This document shows positions 17,463 through 26,986 of a stretch of 64,000 nt of DNA, piece by piece. The position numbers and the translations under genes are program-made. The DNA is taken from positions 1 through 64,000 of the forward strand of contig CAWFHN010000013.1 of assembly GCA_963815665.1 (NCBI GenBank), in the 5' to 3' direction. The notes under the pieces are model-generated. The model was not told the origin of the DNA. It did not search any database and worked only from the letters and a program-made list of their open reading frames with translations. Positions within the stretch are counted from its first letter, which is position 1. Each line of letters starts with the position of its first letter. The DNA comes from DASUPK01 sp963815665 (GTDB lineage Bacteria > Actinomycetota > Thermoleophilia > Solirubrobacterales > 70-9).

Positions 17463-17489
17463 GTTTGGAAGTGTACTGCGACGGTATCG

Positions 17490-17504
17490 TTATAGTGACT
17501 ATAA
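17490..17504. promoter_or_regulatory. Palindromic operator between tetR and MFS exporter
   Basis: TTATAGT-G-ACTATAA is a perfect 7-1-7 palindrome, 28 bases upstream of the TetR start and 26 bases upstream of the exporter TTG. It includes TATAGT/TATAAC-like -10 hexamers in both directions, so a bound dimer would block both promoters. The flanking 17460-17530 is strikingly AT-richer than its surroundings. Confidence 0.7.
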
Positions 17505-17530
17505 GTTCTCAGCAAACGGAAGGAAACATC

Positions 17531-19066
17531 TTGAATCCCAGCGCCCCGAACAGCACTGTTCCCGACGGAGCCGACGGTATTCGCGTCGCCGTGCCCTTCA
17601 CCGCGATCGTGCTCGCCATGCTGCCCGCGGTCCTCGATCAGACGATCCTGGCGACCGCCCTGCCGACGATCGCCGGCGACCTGGGCAGCCTGAGCGACGT
17701 CAGCTGGGTCGTCACCGCCTACGTCGTCGCCGCGGCGGCGTCGATGCCCCTCTGGGGCAAGCTCGGCGACCGCCACGGTCGCAAGCTGCTGCTGGAGGTC
17801 TCACTCGCCGTCTTCGTCGTCGCCTCGGCGCTCTGCGCCGCGGCTCAGGACATCACCCAGCTGGTCGCGCTGCGCATGATCCAGGGCGCGGCCGCTGGAG
17901 GCCTGATGACGCTGGCGATGGCGGTCGTCGGCGACCTCGTCGCCCCTCGCGAGCGTGGCCGCTACCAGGGCTACATCGCCGCCGTCTTCGCGGTGGCAAC
18001 GGTGGTCGGGCCGCTGATCGGCGGCGTTCTGGTCGAGAGCGCCAGCTGGCGCTGGGTCTTCGTCGTCAACCTGCCCGTCGGAATCGCAGCCCTCGCCGGC
18101 TTGAGCCTGCGCCTACCCGCCCCACCGGTCGAGCGGCCCGACTCGCCGCTGGACGCGATCGGAGCCGCCCTGCTGGCGGGTGCGACCGGCGCGTTCATGC
18201 TGGCCTGCATCTGGGGCGGGGACCGCTACCCGTGGAATTCGGCTGCGATCTTCGGCCTGATCGGCATGACCATCGTCCTCGCGGGCGCCCTGCTCCTTCG
18301 TGAGCGCCGCATCGCCGATCCGATCGTCCCGTTCCACCTGCTGCGCACCCGAGCCGTCGGTGTCGCCAGCGTCGTCCTCTTCCTCGTGACGGCTGCACTC
18401 TTCTCGGTGACGGTGTTCGTCCCGTTGCTGCTCCAGACCGCGACCGGAGCAACCCCGACCCAGGCCGGCCTGCTGCTCGCCCCCGCGATGCTGGGGATCA
18501 CCATCTCGACGACGCTCTCGGGCCGCAGCATCTCCCGGACCGGGCGCTACAAGCGGTTCCCGGTCACGGGACTGTCCCTGATGACCGTGGCCCTGGCGCT
18601 GCTCGCCGGATTCGCGGCCGAGCCCGACGCGCTCACGATCGGCGCCGGGCTGGTGGTCTTCGGGCTCGGCTTCGGGATGGTGACCCAGGTGCTGATCACA
18701 GCGGTCCAGAACACAGTCGAGCGCCGCGAGCTCGGGATCGCCATGGCGGTGGCCGGCTTCTTCCGTGGACTCGGCGGTGCCGTGGGCGCCGCGGTCCTTG
18801 GAGCCGTCTTCGCCTCACAGGCCGGATCGTCGGTCTCCGACACGGCCGGCCCCGGGATCGCCAGCGTGATCCGCGGGGACGTGATCGACGGAGTCCAGAC
18901 CGTGTTCGTGGTCGCGGCGCCACTGGCCGCGCTGGCCCTGCTGGTCGTGCTGCGCCTGCCCGAGGCCCGCCTCCGCACCGAGGCTGCGACTCCGCTCCGC
19001 CCTCAGCAGGATAATCCCGTCCGTACCGATGAGTTTCGGCGCGAGGAGGTGTCTATAGAGGCATGA
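17531..19066 (+). CDS. MFS multidrug exporter, DHA2 (EmrB/QacA) family, 14 TM
   Basis: 511 aa from TTG 17531, which has AAGGAA seven bases upstream; the frame is open to 17438 but that would run through the operator. Motif D1 (LDQTILATALPTIAGDL), motif A (GKLGDRHGRK) and motif C (GPLIGGVLVESASWRWVF) mark a proton-coupled drug exporter with 14 helices. The C-terminal 40 residues are hydrophilic. Overlaps the next gene by ATGA. Confidence 0.9.
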   Translation: MNPSAPNSTVPDGADGIRVAVPFTAIVLAMLPAVLDQTILATALPTIAGDLGSLSDVSWVVTAYVVAAAASMPLWGKLGDRHGRKLLLEVSLAVFVVASALCAAAQDITQLVALRMIQGAAAGGLMTLAMAVVGDLVAPRERGRYQGYIAAVFAVATVVGPLIGGVLVESASWRWVFVVNLPVGIAALAGLSLRLPAPPVERPDSPLDAIGAALLAGATGAFMLACIWGGDRYPWNSAAIFGLIGMTIVLAGALLLRERRIADPIVPFHLLRTRAVGVASVVLFLVTAALFSVTVFVPLLLQTATGATPTQAGLLLAPAMLGITISTTLSGRSISRTGRYKRFPVTGLSLMTVALALLAGFAAEPDALTIGAGLVVFGLGFGMVTQVLITAVQNTVERRELGIAMAVAGFFRGLGGAVGAAVLGAVFASQAGSSVSDTAGPGIASVIRGDVIDGVQTVFVVAAPLAALALLVVLRLPEARLRTEAATPLRPQQDNPVRTDEFRREEVSIEA

Positions 19067-19704
19067 GCAAGGTGAGAGTGCACATTGCGGTTTCGGCAGA
19101 CGGCTACGTAGCCGGGCCGAACCAGAGCGAGGAGAACCCGCTCGGCGAGGGCGGCGAGCAGATCCACGACTGGATGCTCGCCCTCAAGGCGTGGCGTGAG
19201 CCCCACGGCAGAGAGGGCGGCGAGGTCAACACCAGCAGCGACATCCTCGAGGAGGCGAACGACAATCTCGGCGCCGAGATCATGGGCCGCGGCAAGTTCG
19301 GCCCTCCCGACGGCGGGTCGTGGCCCGACGACGCCTGGGACGGATGGTGGGGCGAGGACCCGCCGTTCCACAAACCGGTCTTCGTCATCACCCACCACGA
19401 GCGCGAGCCCTTGACGCTCTCCGACACGACCTTCACCTTCGTGACCGACGGCATCGAGTCGGCTCTCGAGCAGGCCAAGGAGGCCGCCGGCGACCAGGAT
19501 GTGTACATCGGCGGCGGAGCCAGCATCATCAACCAGTACCTGGCGGCCGGCCTCGTCGACGAGATCGAGATCCACGTCTCGCCGCTCATCCTCGGTGGCG
19601 GCGCCCGTCTCTTCGAGGGCGTCGGCCCTGACTTGAAGCTTGAACAGCTCCGCGCGGTCGAGGCTCCCGGGGTAGCGCACCTCTCCTACCGCGTCGTGAA
19701 ATGA
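19063..19704 (+). CDS. Dihydrofolate-reductase-family (RibD C-terminal-like) protein
   Basis: 213 aa, coupled to the exporter by ATGA and preceded by AGGAGGTG inside the exporter gene. VRVHIAVSADGYVAGPNQSE, then DVYIGGGASIINQYLAAGLV and DEIEIHVSPLILGGGARLF are the NADPH-binding and fold motifs of the RibD_C/YyaP group. Despite the DHFR-like fold, members of this group usually act on other substrates; the role here is unknown, possibly modification of a compound exported by the pump. Confidence 0.8.
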   Translation: MSKVRVHIAVSADGYVAGPNQSEENPLGEGGEQIHDWMLALKAWREPHGREGGEVNTSSDILEEANDNLGAEIMGRGKFGPPDGGSWPDDAWDGWWGEDPPFHKPVFVITHHEREPLTLSDTTFTFVTDGIESALEQAKEAAGDQDVYIGGGASIINQYLAAGLVDEIEIHVSPLILGGGARLFEGVGPDLKLEQLRAVEAPGVAHLSYRVVK

Positions 19705-19747
19705 CCGCCAGGCCGCTCCACCTTCGTGGGGCGGCCTGGTTCGGTCA
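19702..19747. terminator. Bidirectional intrinsic terminator hairpin
   Basis: A 14-bp stem (CCAGGCCGCTCCAC, 19708-19721, one T:G pair) closes on the loop CTTC and returns to 19739. An outer helix TGACCG/CGGTCA (19702-19707 and 19742-19747) extends it across a short bulge and takes in the stop codon of the DHFR-like gene. It lies between two convergent genes and has only a modest T-run on either side. Confidence 0.7.
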
Positions 19748-19750
19748 TTG

Positions 19751-20596
19751 TTACGCGCCCTTCTCGATCGGCACGTCTACGAGGTTCCCCCACTCGGTCC
19801 AGGAGCCGTCGTAGTTCTTGACGTCCCCCTGCCCGAGCAGCTCGTGCAGGACGAACCAGGTGTGGGCCGACCGCTCGCCGATCCGGCAGTAGGCGATGAT
19901 CGGGTTGCCGTTCTCGATCACGCCCTTGCCCTCGTAGAGCTCCCGGAGCTCCTCGGCGGGCTTGAACGTCCCATCCTCGTTGACGGCCTGCGCCCAGGGG
20001 ACCGACGCCGCGCCGGGGATGTGCCCTCCGCGCTGCGCGCCCTCCTGCTCGTAGCCCGCCATCGCGATCAGCTCGCCCGAGTACTCCTGCGGGCTGCGAA
20101 CGTCGACCAGGCTCGTGCTCGAGCCGAGCGCCGACAGGACCTCGTCGCGCTTCGCCCGGATCGCGTCGTCGCCGGCCTTCGCCTCAAACGCCGCCGCCGG
20201 ATGAGACGGCACGTCGGTGCCGGTCGGGCGATCCTCGGCGATCCACTTCTCACGTGGGCCGTTGATCAGCTTGACCTTGTCGTGGCCGTAGTAGCGGAAG
20301 TACCAGTAGGTGTAGGCGGCGAACCAGTTGTTCCGATCGCCGTAGAGCAGCACCGTGTGGTCGTTCGAGATGCCGCGGCCTCCCATCAGCTCCCCGAAGT
20401 CCTCGGGGCCGAGGAAGTCGCGCTTGACCTGGTCCTGAAGATCCTTCTTCCAGTCGAATCCGATCGCGCCCGGGATATGGGCCTCGGCGTAGAGCGCCGG
20501 GTTCTCATCGACCTCGACGATGCGGATGTCATCGTCGTCCAGATGGTCGGCGACCCAATCGGTCTCGACCAGCACATCGTTTGCGTAGTCGGCCAT
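19751..20596 (-). CDS. Thiosulfate/3-mercaptopyruvate sulfurtransferase (two rhodanese domains)
   Basis: 281 aa. The N-terminal inactive rhodanese domain contains HIPGAIGFDWKKDLQD. The C-terminal active domain has the catalytic Cys in AYCRIGERSAHTWFVL, the loop found in actinobacterial CysA/SseA enzymes. Transfers sulfane sulfur to cyanide or thiols. Its leader contains an AT-rich stretch with CTGATCAG at about 20640, a candidate promoter or operator. Confidence 0.9.
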   Translation of the reverse strand: MADYANDVLVETDWVADHLDDDDIRIVEVDENPALYAEAHIPGAIGFDWKKDLQDQVKRDFLGPEDFGELMGGRGISNDHTVLLYGDRNNWFAAYTYWYFRYYGHDKVKLINGPREKWIAEDRPTGTDVPSHPAAAFEAKAGDDAIRAKRDEVLSALGSSTSLVDVRSPQEYSGELIAMAGYEQEGAQRGGHIPGAASVPWAQAVNEDGTFKPAEELRELYEGKGVIENGNPIIAYCRIGERSAHTWFVLHELLGQGDVKNYDGSWTEWGNLVDVPIEKGA

Positions 20597-20728
20597 CCCT
20601 CGGCCCTCCGTTCCTTGTTCGCCTAACTAGATAATCCTGATCAGATTTTAGCCAATTGACTTCTGCCGCCCTGGACGAGCGAAGGGCGGCGCTGCCCGCT
20701 CCCCCCAGCGGTATCGTTGTTATTGGGT

Positions 20729-21112
20729 ATGGAGGCAGAGCGCTACACGCCGTCGACGCTCGATGCGATGGGGCAGGACAAGCGCCGTCAGGTGGTCGGC
20801 CATTCCTACGGTCCCTCCCGCAGCAGCCAGGTCATGTTCTTCGTCGCCGTCGCGACGGTGCTCGTCGTGATCGTCGGCGGCTGGCTGGTGCTGGTCGGCC
20901 TCTTCGACAAGCCCCCCACCCACTTCACCGACAGCGCACCCTGGTCCGCCACGCCGGCGGGCGCTGCGCTCGCGGCCGAGCAGAGCGCAAAGCCGGTGTC
21001 GCCCTTGACCCCCTGCGGCGAACCCGGGAACCAGTATCCGGTTCCGGAGCAGAGCCCGTGCGCCCCGCCCTCGAAGGCAAACGCCTTCCAGGGCAGCTCA
21101 AACGGCCAGTAG
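20729..21112 (+). CDS. Single-TM hypothetical protein
   Basis: 127 aa from ATG 20729 (TTG 20717 also in frame). A short cytoplasmic N-terminus (HSYGPSRSSQ), one TM helix (VMFFVAVATVLVVIVGGWLV), then an exported Pro/Ala-rich tail with two Cys (TPCGEPG and QSPCAPP) that could pair. No known domain. Overlaps the converging gene by 15 bases. Confidence 0.65.
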   Translation: MEAERYTPSTLDAMGQDKRRQVVGHSYGPSRSSQVMFFVAVATVLVVIVGGWLVLVGLFDKPPTHFTDSAPWSATPAGAALAAEQSAKPVSPLTPCGEPGNQYPVPEQSPCAPPSKANAFQGSSNGQ

Positions 21113-21586
21113 CCCGGCAACCATCTCCGCGCTTCGCCCGGCCCACCCCGGCTCATCCCGGCCGCCGGTGAGCACGGTGACCGGGATGCGCCATCTCTCC
21201 CCCGCCCGCTCGACTATCTCCCGGCCCCCCGCCAGGTGCCGTTCGTCGACGGATCCGGCCGCCTCATACGCGAAGCCCCGCACCGGGCTGTCCACCAGTT
21301 TCTCCAGGAGGCTCTCCAGACGGGGGCCGTGGATCGCCGCGAGGGGGTCGGCCTCGCCCGCGGCCGACCCAAGCAGCCAGATGACCACGGCGACGTCGCC
21401 GCAGAGCTCGAGCACCGTGCCGGGGCGACCCGGGTCGGCGTTCGCCGGCTCAAAGCCCGCCGCGCAGATCTCCTGCAGGCCCAGGTCGTTCCTGCTCGTC
21501 CCGCGGACCTGCCAGCCGAGCGCCGCCAGCCGCGCGCCGAGCTCACGGCCGCGGCAACCGCAGCCGACGATCAGCGCGCGAGCCAA
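21098..21586 (-). CDS. Short NAD(P)-binding Rossmann protein
   Basis: 162 aa from TTG 21586, immediately after the stop of the upstream small membrane gene. ALIVGCGCRGRELGARLAAL is a GxGxxG dinucleotide loop with Cys in one position, followed by VRGTSRNDLG. The C-terminal part (GRDEPGWAGRSAEMVAGLLA) matches truncated epimerase-like proteins of the YeeZ kind. It is shorter than typical epimerases and lacks a YxxxK motif, so a redox role is uncertain. Confidence 0.65.
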   Translation of the reverse strand: MARALIVGCGCRGRELGARLAALGWQVRGTSRNDLGLQEICAAGFEPANADPGRPGTVLELCGDVAVVIWLLGSAAGEADPLAAIHGPRLESLLEKLVDSPVRGFAYEAAGSVDERHLAGGREIVERAGERWRIPVTVLTGGRDEPGWAGRSAEMVAGLLAV

Positions 21587-21889
21587 CTACTCATCGCGCT
21601 GGGCGAATGGGCCGCGCCCGCGCGCCCGGATCGCCTGATCCTCCCGCGCCTGCCGCTCCACATCCGCCTCGGTGATCTCCTTCGCGCCGCGCTTTCTCCG
21701 CAGGGCGTTCTGGGCGTCGATCATCTGCCGGATGTCGTCCACCTCGTTCTGGGCCTCCACCTCGGGCGAGCGCGTTGGCTTCCAGTCGAGCAGATCGGCC
21801 ACGCTGTGGCCCTGGAAGGTGCGGGCGAGCACGACCATGATCACGAAGAGCAGGACGAGAAGCCCAAGCGTTAGGGCAATGAAGACCAT
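21587..21889 (-). CDS. Small membrane-anchored protein
   Basis: 100 aa: one N-terminal TM (IALTLGLLVLLFVIMVVLA) followed by a charged, probably helical cytoplasmic tail (DDIRQMIDAQNALRRKRGAK). No recognised domain. Its stop touches the start of the Rossmann protein, so the two are co-transcribed; it diverges from the thiolase gene with 36 bases between starts. Confidence 0.65.
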   Translation of the reverse strand: MVFIALTLGLLVLLFVIMVVLARTFQGHSVADLLDWKPTRSPEVEAQNEVDDIRQMIDAQNALRRKRGAKEITEADVERQAREDQAIRARGRGPFAQRDE

Positions 21890-21925
21890 CTCCCAGACCT
21901 GAGGCTACCTCTAGAGTCCTCTGCC

Positions 21926-23131
<1,206 letters not shown>

Positions 23132-23142
23132 CCTCGCGTTCG

Positions 23143-23940
23143 ATGCCCTCGCCGGAGCTGACCAGCGTCGACGGCCGGATCGTGCCCACCCCGGAGGCGC
23201 GCGTATCCGCCTCCGACGACGGCCTGCTGCGCGGCGACGGGGTCTTCGAGGTGATCCGCCTCTACGCCGGCAGGCCGTTTGCCCTGCCCGAGCATCTCGA
23301 CCGCCTGGAGCGTTCCGCCGCAGCCATCGAGCTCCCGGTCGAGCGTGACCCCCTTGAGGCGGAGATCTCGGCCCTGCTCGCCGAGTTCGGCGAACACGAG
23401 GGTCAGCTCAGGCTGGTCGTAACGCGCGGCGGCCGGCGCCTCGCCTTCACCGAGAATCTCCCTGCGCGAGGTGAGACCGTCCGGCTGGCGACCGTCACCT
23501 ACTCGCCGAGCGTGATTCTGAACGGCGTCAAGTCGCTCTCCTACGCGGCCAACATGGAGTCCACCCGGTTGGCCCAGGGTCAGGGGGCGGACGAGGCGGT
23601 TCTCGTGCGCCCCGATGGCGTCGTGCTCGAGGCCCCGACCTCCACGGTCTTCTGGGTCTCGTACGACGGAGTCCTGCTGACCCCGGCCATCGACGTGGGA
23701 ATCCTCGAGTCGATCACGAGAGACCGAATCGTCCGAGAGCTGCACGTCGAGGAAGGGGCCTTCCAGGTCGAGGACCTCCGCGGGACCCATGAGGCGTTCC
23801 TGGCGTCCACCGTCCGCGAGGTGCAGCCGGTTTCGGCGATCGATGGCCGCGAGCTGCCCCAAGTGCCCGGCGAGCGGACTCGCGAGGCGGCCGAGTCATT
23901 CGGCTCGGTGCTGGCACGAGAGATGCAGGTCTCTACCTGA
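23143..23940 (+). CDS. Class IV PLP aminotransferase (branched-chain / D-amino acid / aminodeoxychorismate lyase group)
   Basis: 265 aa. Fold-type IV marks: GLLRGDGVFEVIRLYAGRPF near the N-terminus, PLP Lys in ILNGVKSLSYAANM and the phosphate-cup region EAPTSTVFWV. The short length and LSYAANM suggest aminodeoxychorismate lyase or D-amino-acid aminotransferase rather than IlvE. It sits 11 bases after the thiolase within the acyl-CoA gene run; no pathway link is obvious. Confidence 0.8.
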   Translation: MPSPELTSVDGRIVPTPEARVSASDDGLLRGDGVFEVIRLYAGRPFALPEHLDRLERSAAAIELPVERDPLEAEISALLAEFGEHEGQLRLVVTRGGRRLAFTENLPARGETVRLATVTYSPSVILNGVKSLSYAANMESTRLAQGQGADEAVLVRPDGVVLEAPTSTVFWVSYDGVLLTPAIDVGILESITRDRIVRELHVEEGAFQVEDLRGTHEAFLASTVREVQPVSAIDGRELPQVPGERTREAAESFGSVLAREMQVST

Positions 23941-23970
23941 GGTCCTCCTGAGCCGAGGCCGATTCGAGCT

Positions 23971-25146
23971 TTGGACTTCCAGCTGACAGACGAGCAGCGC
24001 CTGATCGCCGAGACCGCGCGCGAGTTCTCCGACAGGGAGATCGCCCCTCGGGTGCGCGACAACGATCGCGCCGGCCGCTTCGACCGGGAGCTCGCCTCGA
24101 TGCTGGGCGAGATGGGCTACCTCGGCGCGCCGGTCTCCGAGGAGTACGGCGGCCGCGGCCTCGACTATCTGAGCTATGCGCTGATCGTGGAGCAGGTCGG
24201 GCGCGTCGACTCCTCGGCGCGCACCGTCGTCTCCGTGCAGACCTCGCTCGTCGCCGGCTCGATCGAGCGCTGGGGGACCGAGGACCAGAAGAGGGAGTGG
24301 CTCCCCCGCCTCTGCTCCGGCGAGGCCCTCGGCTGCTTCGCCCTGACCGAGCCCGACGCGGGCTCCGATCCCTCCGGCATGCGCTCGCGCGCCACCAAGA
24401 CGGAGTCCGGCTGGACGATCACCGGCAACAAGATGTGGATCTCGATGGGCAACGTCTCCGATCTCGCGCTGGTCTTCGCCCAGACGGATCCCGCGAAGAA
24501 GCACAAGGGGCTCGCCTGCTTCCTGGTGCCGACGGCGAGCGACGGCTACAGCGCCCAGGAGATCCACGGCAAGCTCGGCCTGCGCTCGTCCGACACGGCG
24601 GAGATCTCGCTCGACGAGGTGCAGGTCCCCGATGACGCCCTGCTCGGCGAGGTCGGCGACGGCTTCAAGGTCGCGATGAGCTCGCTCGACAACGGCCGCT
24701 ACAGCGTCGCCGCCGGCTGCGTCGGGATCTGCGACGGCTGCGTCGACGCCTCGGTGGCATACGCGAAGGAGCGCAAGCAGTTCGGCGTCCCGATCGCGAG
24801 CTTCCAGCTCGTCCAGGAGCTGATCGCTGACATGATCGTGAAGCGAGACGCCGCCCGGCTGCTGGTCTACCGGGCGGGCGGGCTCAAGGACCGCGGGGAG
24901 CGCAACACCGTCGAGACCTCGATCGCGAAGTACTACGCGACCGAGGCCGCGGTGGAGTGCGCCAACGCCGCGATCCAGGTGCACGGCGGGTCCGGCTACG
25001 TCGACGATTACCCGGTCGAGCGCTACCTCCGCGACGCTCGCGTCACAACCCTCTACGAGGGCACCTCCCAGATCCACAAGCTGATCATCGGGCGCGACGC
25101 GACCGGGATCAACGCGATGGTCCCGCCCACCGCCGACGGTTCGTGA
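23971..25146 (+). CDS. Acyl-CoA dehydrogenase
   Basis: 391 aa from TTG 23971, giving the usual MDFQLTDEQRLIAETAREF. FAD-dependent alpha,beta-dehydrogenation of acyl-CoA. The substrate/FAD motif CFALTEPDAGSDPSGM is present. The catalytic Glu lies in the loop YEGTSQIHKLIIGR, as in short-chain and butyryl-type enzymes. The stop overlaps the GTG of the next gene (GTGA), so electron-donating step and next oxidation are coupled. Confidence 0.9.
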   Translation: MDFQLTDEQRLIAETAREFSDREIAPRVRDNDRAGRFDRELASMLGEMGYLGAPVSEEYGGRGLDYLSYALIVEQVGRVDSSARTVVSVQTSLVAGSIERWGTEDQKREWLPRLCSGEALGCFALTEPDAGSDPSGMRSRATKTESGWTITGNKMWISMGNVSDLALVFAQTDPAKKHKGLACFLVPTASDGYSAQEIHGKLGLRSSDTAEISLDEVQVPDDALLGEVGDGFKVAMSSLDNGRYSVAAGCVGICDGCVDASVAYAKERKQFGVPIASFQLVQELIADMIVKRDAARLLVYRAGGLKDRGERNTVETSIAKYYATEAAVECANAAIQVHGGSGYVDDYPVERYLRDARVTTLYEGTSQIHKLIIGRDATGINAMVPPTADGS

Positions 25147-26345
25147 GCCCAGGCAAGGTCGAGCGGGTCGGAGTCGTCGGCGCCGGGACGATGGGCGCCG
25201 GCATCGCGCAGATCGCGGCGCTCGGCGGCTTCCCGACCACGATCTACGAGCTCGACAGCAAGGCGCTCTCCCAGGGGATGGAGCAACTCCGCGCGGCGCT
25301 CCGGCGCGGCGCCGAGCGCGGCCGGTGGAGCGAACAGGAGGCCATCGATGCCCTGGAGCGGATCGAGACCGACACGATCATCGAGGGGCTCAAGGACTGC
25401 GATCTGGTGATCGAGGCCGCCCCCGAGGACCTCGACCTGAAGCGAAACCTGTTCGAGCGGCTCGCCTCGGTCTGCGACCGCGAGACGGTGCTCGCCACCA
25501 ACACCTCGTCGCTGTCGGTGACGGCGATCGCGGCAGCCGTCCCGGAGCCGGAGCGGATCGTCGGCATGCACTTCTTCAACCCGCCCGCGCTGATGCAGCT
25601 CGTCGAGGTGGTCGCCGGCGATGAGAGCGGCGAGCCGGCCCTCGAGCTGACCACCGAGGTCGCCCGCGGGATGGGCCGGACCCCGATCCGCGCGCGGGAC
25701 TCGGTCGGCTTCGTCGCCAACCGCTGCGTCCGGCCGTTCTTCCTGGAGTCCCTGCGGATGCTTCAGGAGGGAATCGCGCCACACGACGAGATCGACCGGA
25801 TCGTCAGGCTCGGCGCCGGGCTGCGGATGGGTCCCTTCGAGCTGATGGACCTGATCGGCATCGACGTCAACTTCGCCGTGGCGAAGTCTTTCTGGGAGCA
25901 GTCATTCGGCGAGCCGCGCTGGCGGCCGACGATGATCCACGAGCGAATGGTCGCCTCGGGCCGCCTCGGCCGAAAGACCGGGCGGGGCTTCTACCGCTAC
26001 GAGAAGGACACGCCACATCGCCCGCGGGACCCGGACGTCTCCGGGGAGCGCCCGATCTTCGACGAGGAAGGGCTCGAGCAGGTGGCCGGGGAGAACGCCC
26101 CGCAGGTCCTCACCCGCCTCGGGGCGACGATCGCCAACGAGGCCTGCTTCGCGCTCGGCGAGCGGGTCGCCTCGGCGGACGACATCAACACTGCGATGGG
26201 GCTCGGCTACAACTGGCCGATCGGACCGCTCGAGTGGGGAGAGCGGCTGGGCTGGAGCACGGCCCTGGGTGTGCTCGCTGAGCTGCGCGAGCTCCAGGGA
26301 GAGGTCTACCGGCCGGCGCCGGCTTTGCGCGACTTCGCGTCCTGA
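25143..26345 (+). CDS. 3-hydroxyacyl-CoA dehydrogenase (PaaH/FadB2 type, duplicated C-terminal domain)
   Basis: About 400 aa from GTG 25143. NAD loop VGVVGAGTMGAGIAQIAA; catalytic His in VGMHFFNPPALMQLVEVV; first C-terminal domain with GFVANRCVRPFFLESLRMLQ; then a second related domain (NEACFALGERVASADDINTA, MGLGYNWPIGPLEWGERLG). The duplicated C-terminus is typical of PaaH-like enzymes of aromatic and dicarboxylic acyl-CoA degradation. Overlaps the convergent TetR gene by 40 bases. Confidence 0.9.
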   Translation: MSPGKVERVGVVGAGTMGAGIAQIAALGGFPTTIYELDSKALSQGMEQLRAALRRGAERGRWSEQEAIDALERIETDTIIEGLKDCDLVIEAAPEDLDLKRNLFERLASVCDRETVLATNTSSLSVTAIAAAVPEPERIVGMHFFNPPALMQLVEVVAGDESGEPALELTTEVARGMGRTPIRARDSVGFVANRCVRPFFLESLRMLQEGIAPHDEIDRIVRLGAGLRMGPFELMDLIGIDVNFAVAKSFWEQSFGEPRWRPTMIHERMVASGRLGRKTGRGFYRYEKDTPHRPRDPDVSGERPIFDEEGLEQVAGENAPQVLTRLGATIANEACFALGERVASADDINTAMGLGYNWPIGPLEWGERLGWSTALGVLAELRELQGEVYRPAPALRDFAS

Positions 26346-26986
26346 CCGCGGGCGATCGCATCGAGGTCGATGCCGAGTGCGCTCACGGCGATACCGCGGA
26401 AGAAGGTCGCCTGCATCGCGCCATAGAGCTTTCCGCTGAGCCCCGGCTCGACGAGCTGGCCCATCACGAACCCGTTCGCCATGCAGAAGATCATCGCCGC
26501 CAGGTCCTCCGCCGGGAATGGCGGGTCGCCAGGAAAACCCTCGGACGCGGCCTCAATCACGATCGTCATTCGCTCGCGCAGCGCCCGGTCGCGAGCGGCG
26601 AGCTCTTCCCGGAAGCGGGGGTGCCGGACCGCGTAGGCGACGAACTCGAAGTAGAGCTTCGGCCACTGCGGATCCGACCAGACGAACCTGATGAAGTCCT
26701 CCGCGGCGGCGCGCACCTCCTCCGCGGGCACCCCCTCTCCCGGCAGCCCAGCCTCGAAGCGCTCGAGCTCCGCGGCGTACTTTTCATCGAGCATCACCAG
26801 GAAGAGCTCCTCCTTGCTGCGGAAGTTCGCGTAGAACGCACCCTTCGTGTAGCCGGCGTCCGCGGCGATCTGATCGACGGACGTTCCCTCGAGCCCCCTT
26901 CCGCTGAAGAGCTGTGCGGCCGAGCCGAGCAGCGCCGCCCTTGTCTCCGCCTTGCGCTCGGCGCGCGTCAGCGTCCCGGAGCTCAT
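26306..26986 (-). CDS. TetR-family regulator, co-transcribed with P450
   Basis: 226 aa. HTH AALLGSAAQLFSGRGLEGTS plus YTKGAFYANFRSKEELF at residues about 16-62. The ATG at 26986 overlaps the P450 stop (ATGA), so it is the second gene of a two-gene operon. A large palindrome in the P450 promoter is the likely target, giving autoregulation. A long open frame upstream is a shadow of the P450 gene and not part of this protein. Confidence 0.85.
   Translation of the reverse strand: MSSGTLTRAERKAETRAALLGSAAQLFSGRGLEGTSVDQIAADAGYTKGAFYANFRSKEELFLVMLDEKYAAELERFEAGLPGEGVPAEEVRAAAEDFIRFVWSDPQWPKLYFEFVAYAVRHPRFREELAARDRALRERMTIVIEAASEGFPGDPPFPAEDLAAMIFCMANGFVMGQLVEPGLSGKLYGAMQATFFRGIAVSALGIDLDAIARGQDAKSRKAGAGR

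Noticed and set aside
20182..20204. Partial match to the dispersed hairpin repeat (CAAACGCCGCCGCCGGATGA) inside the rhodanese gene.
   Set aside because: Matches only one arm, and the encoded Pro-Ala-rich linker is normal for rhodaneses; likely chance in GC-rich sequence.
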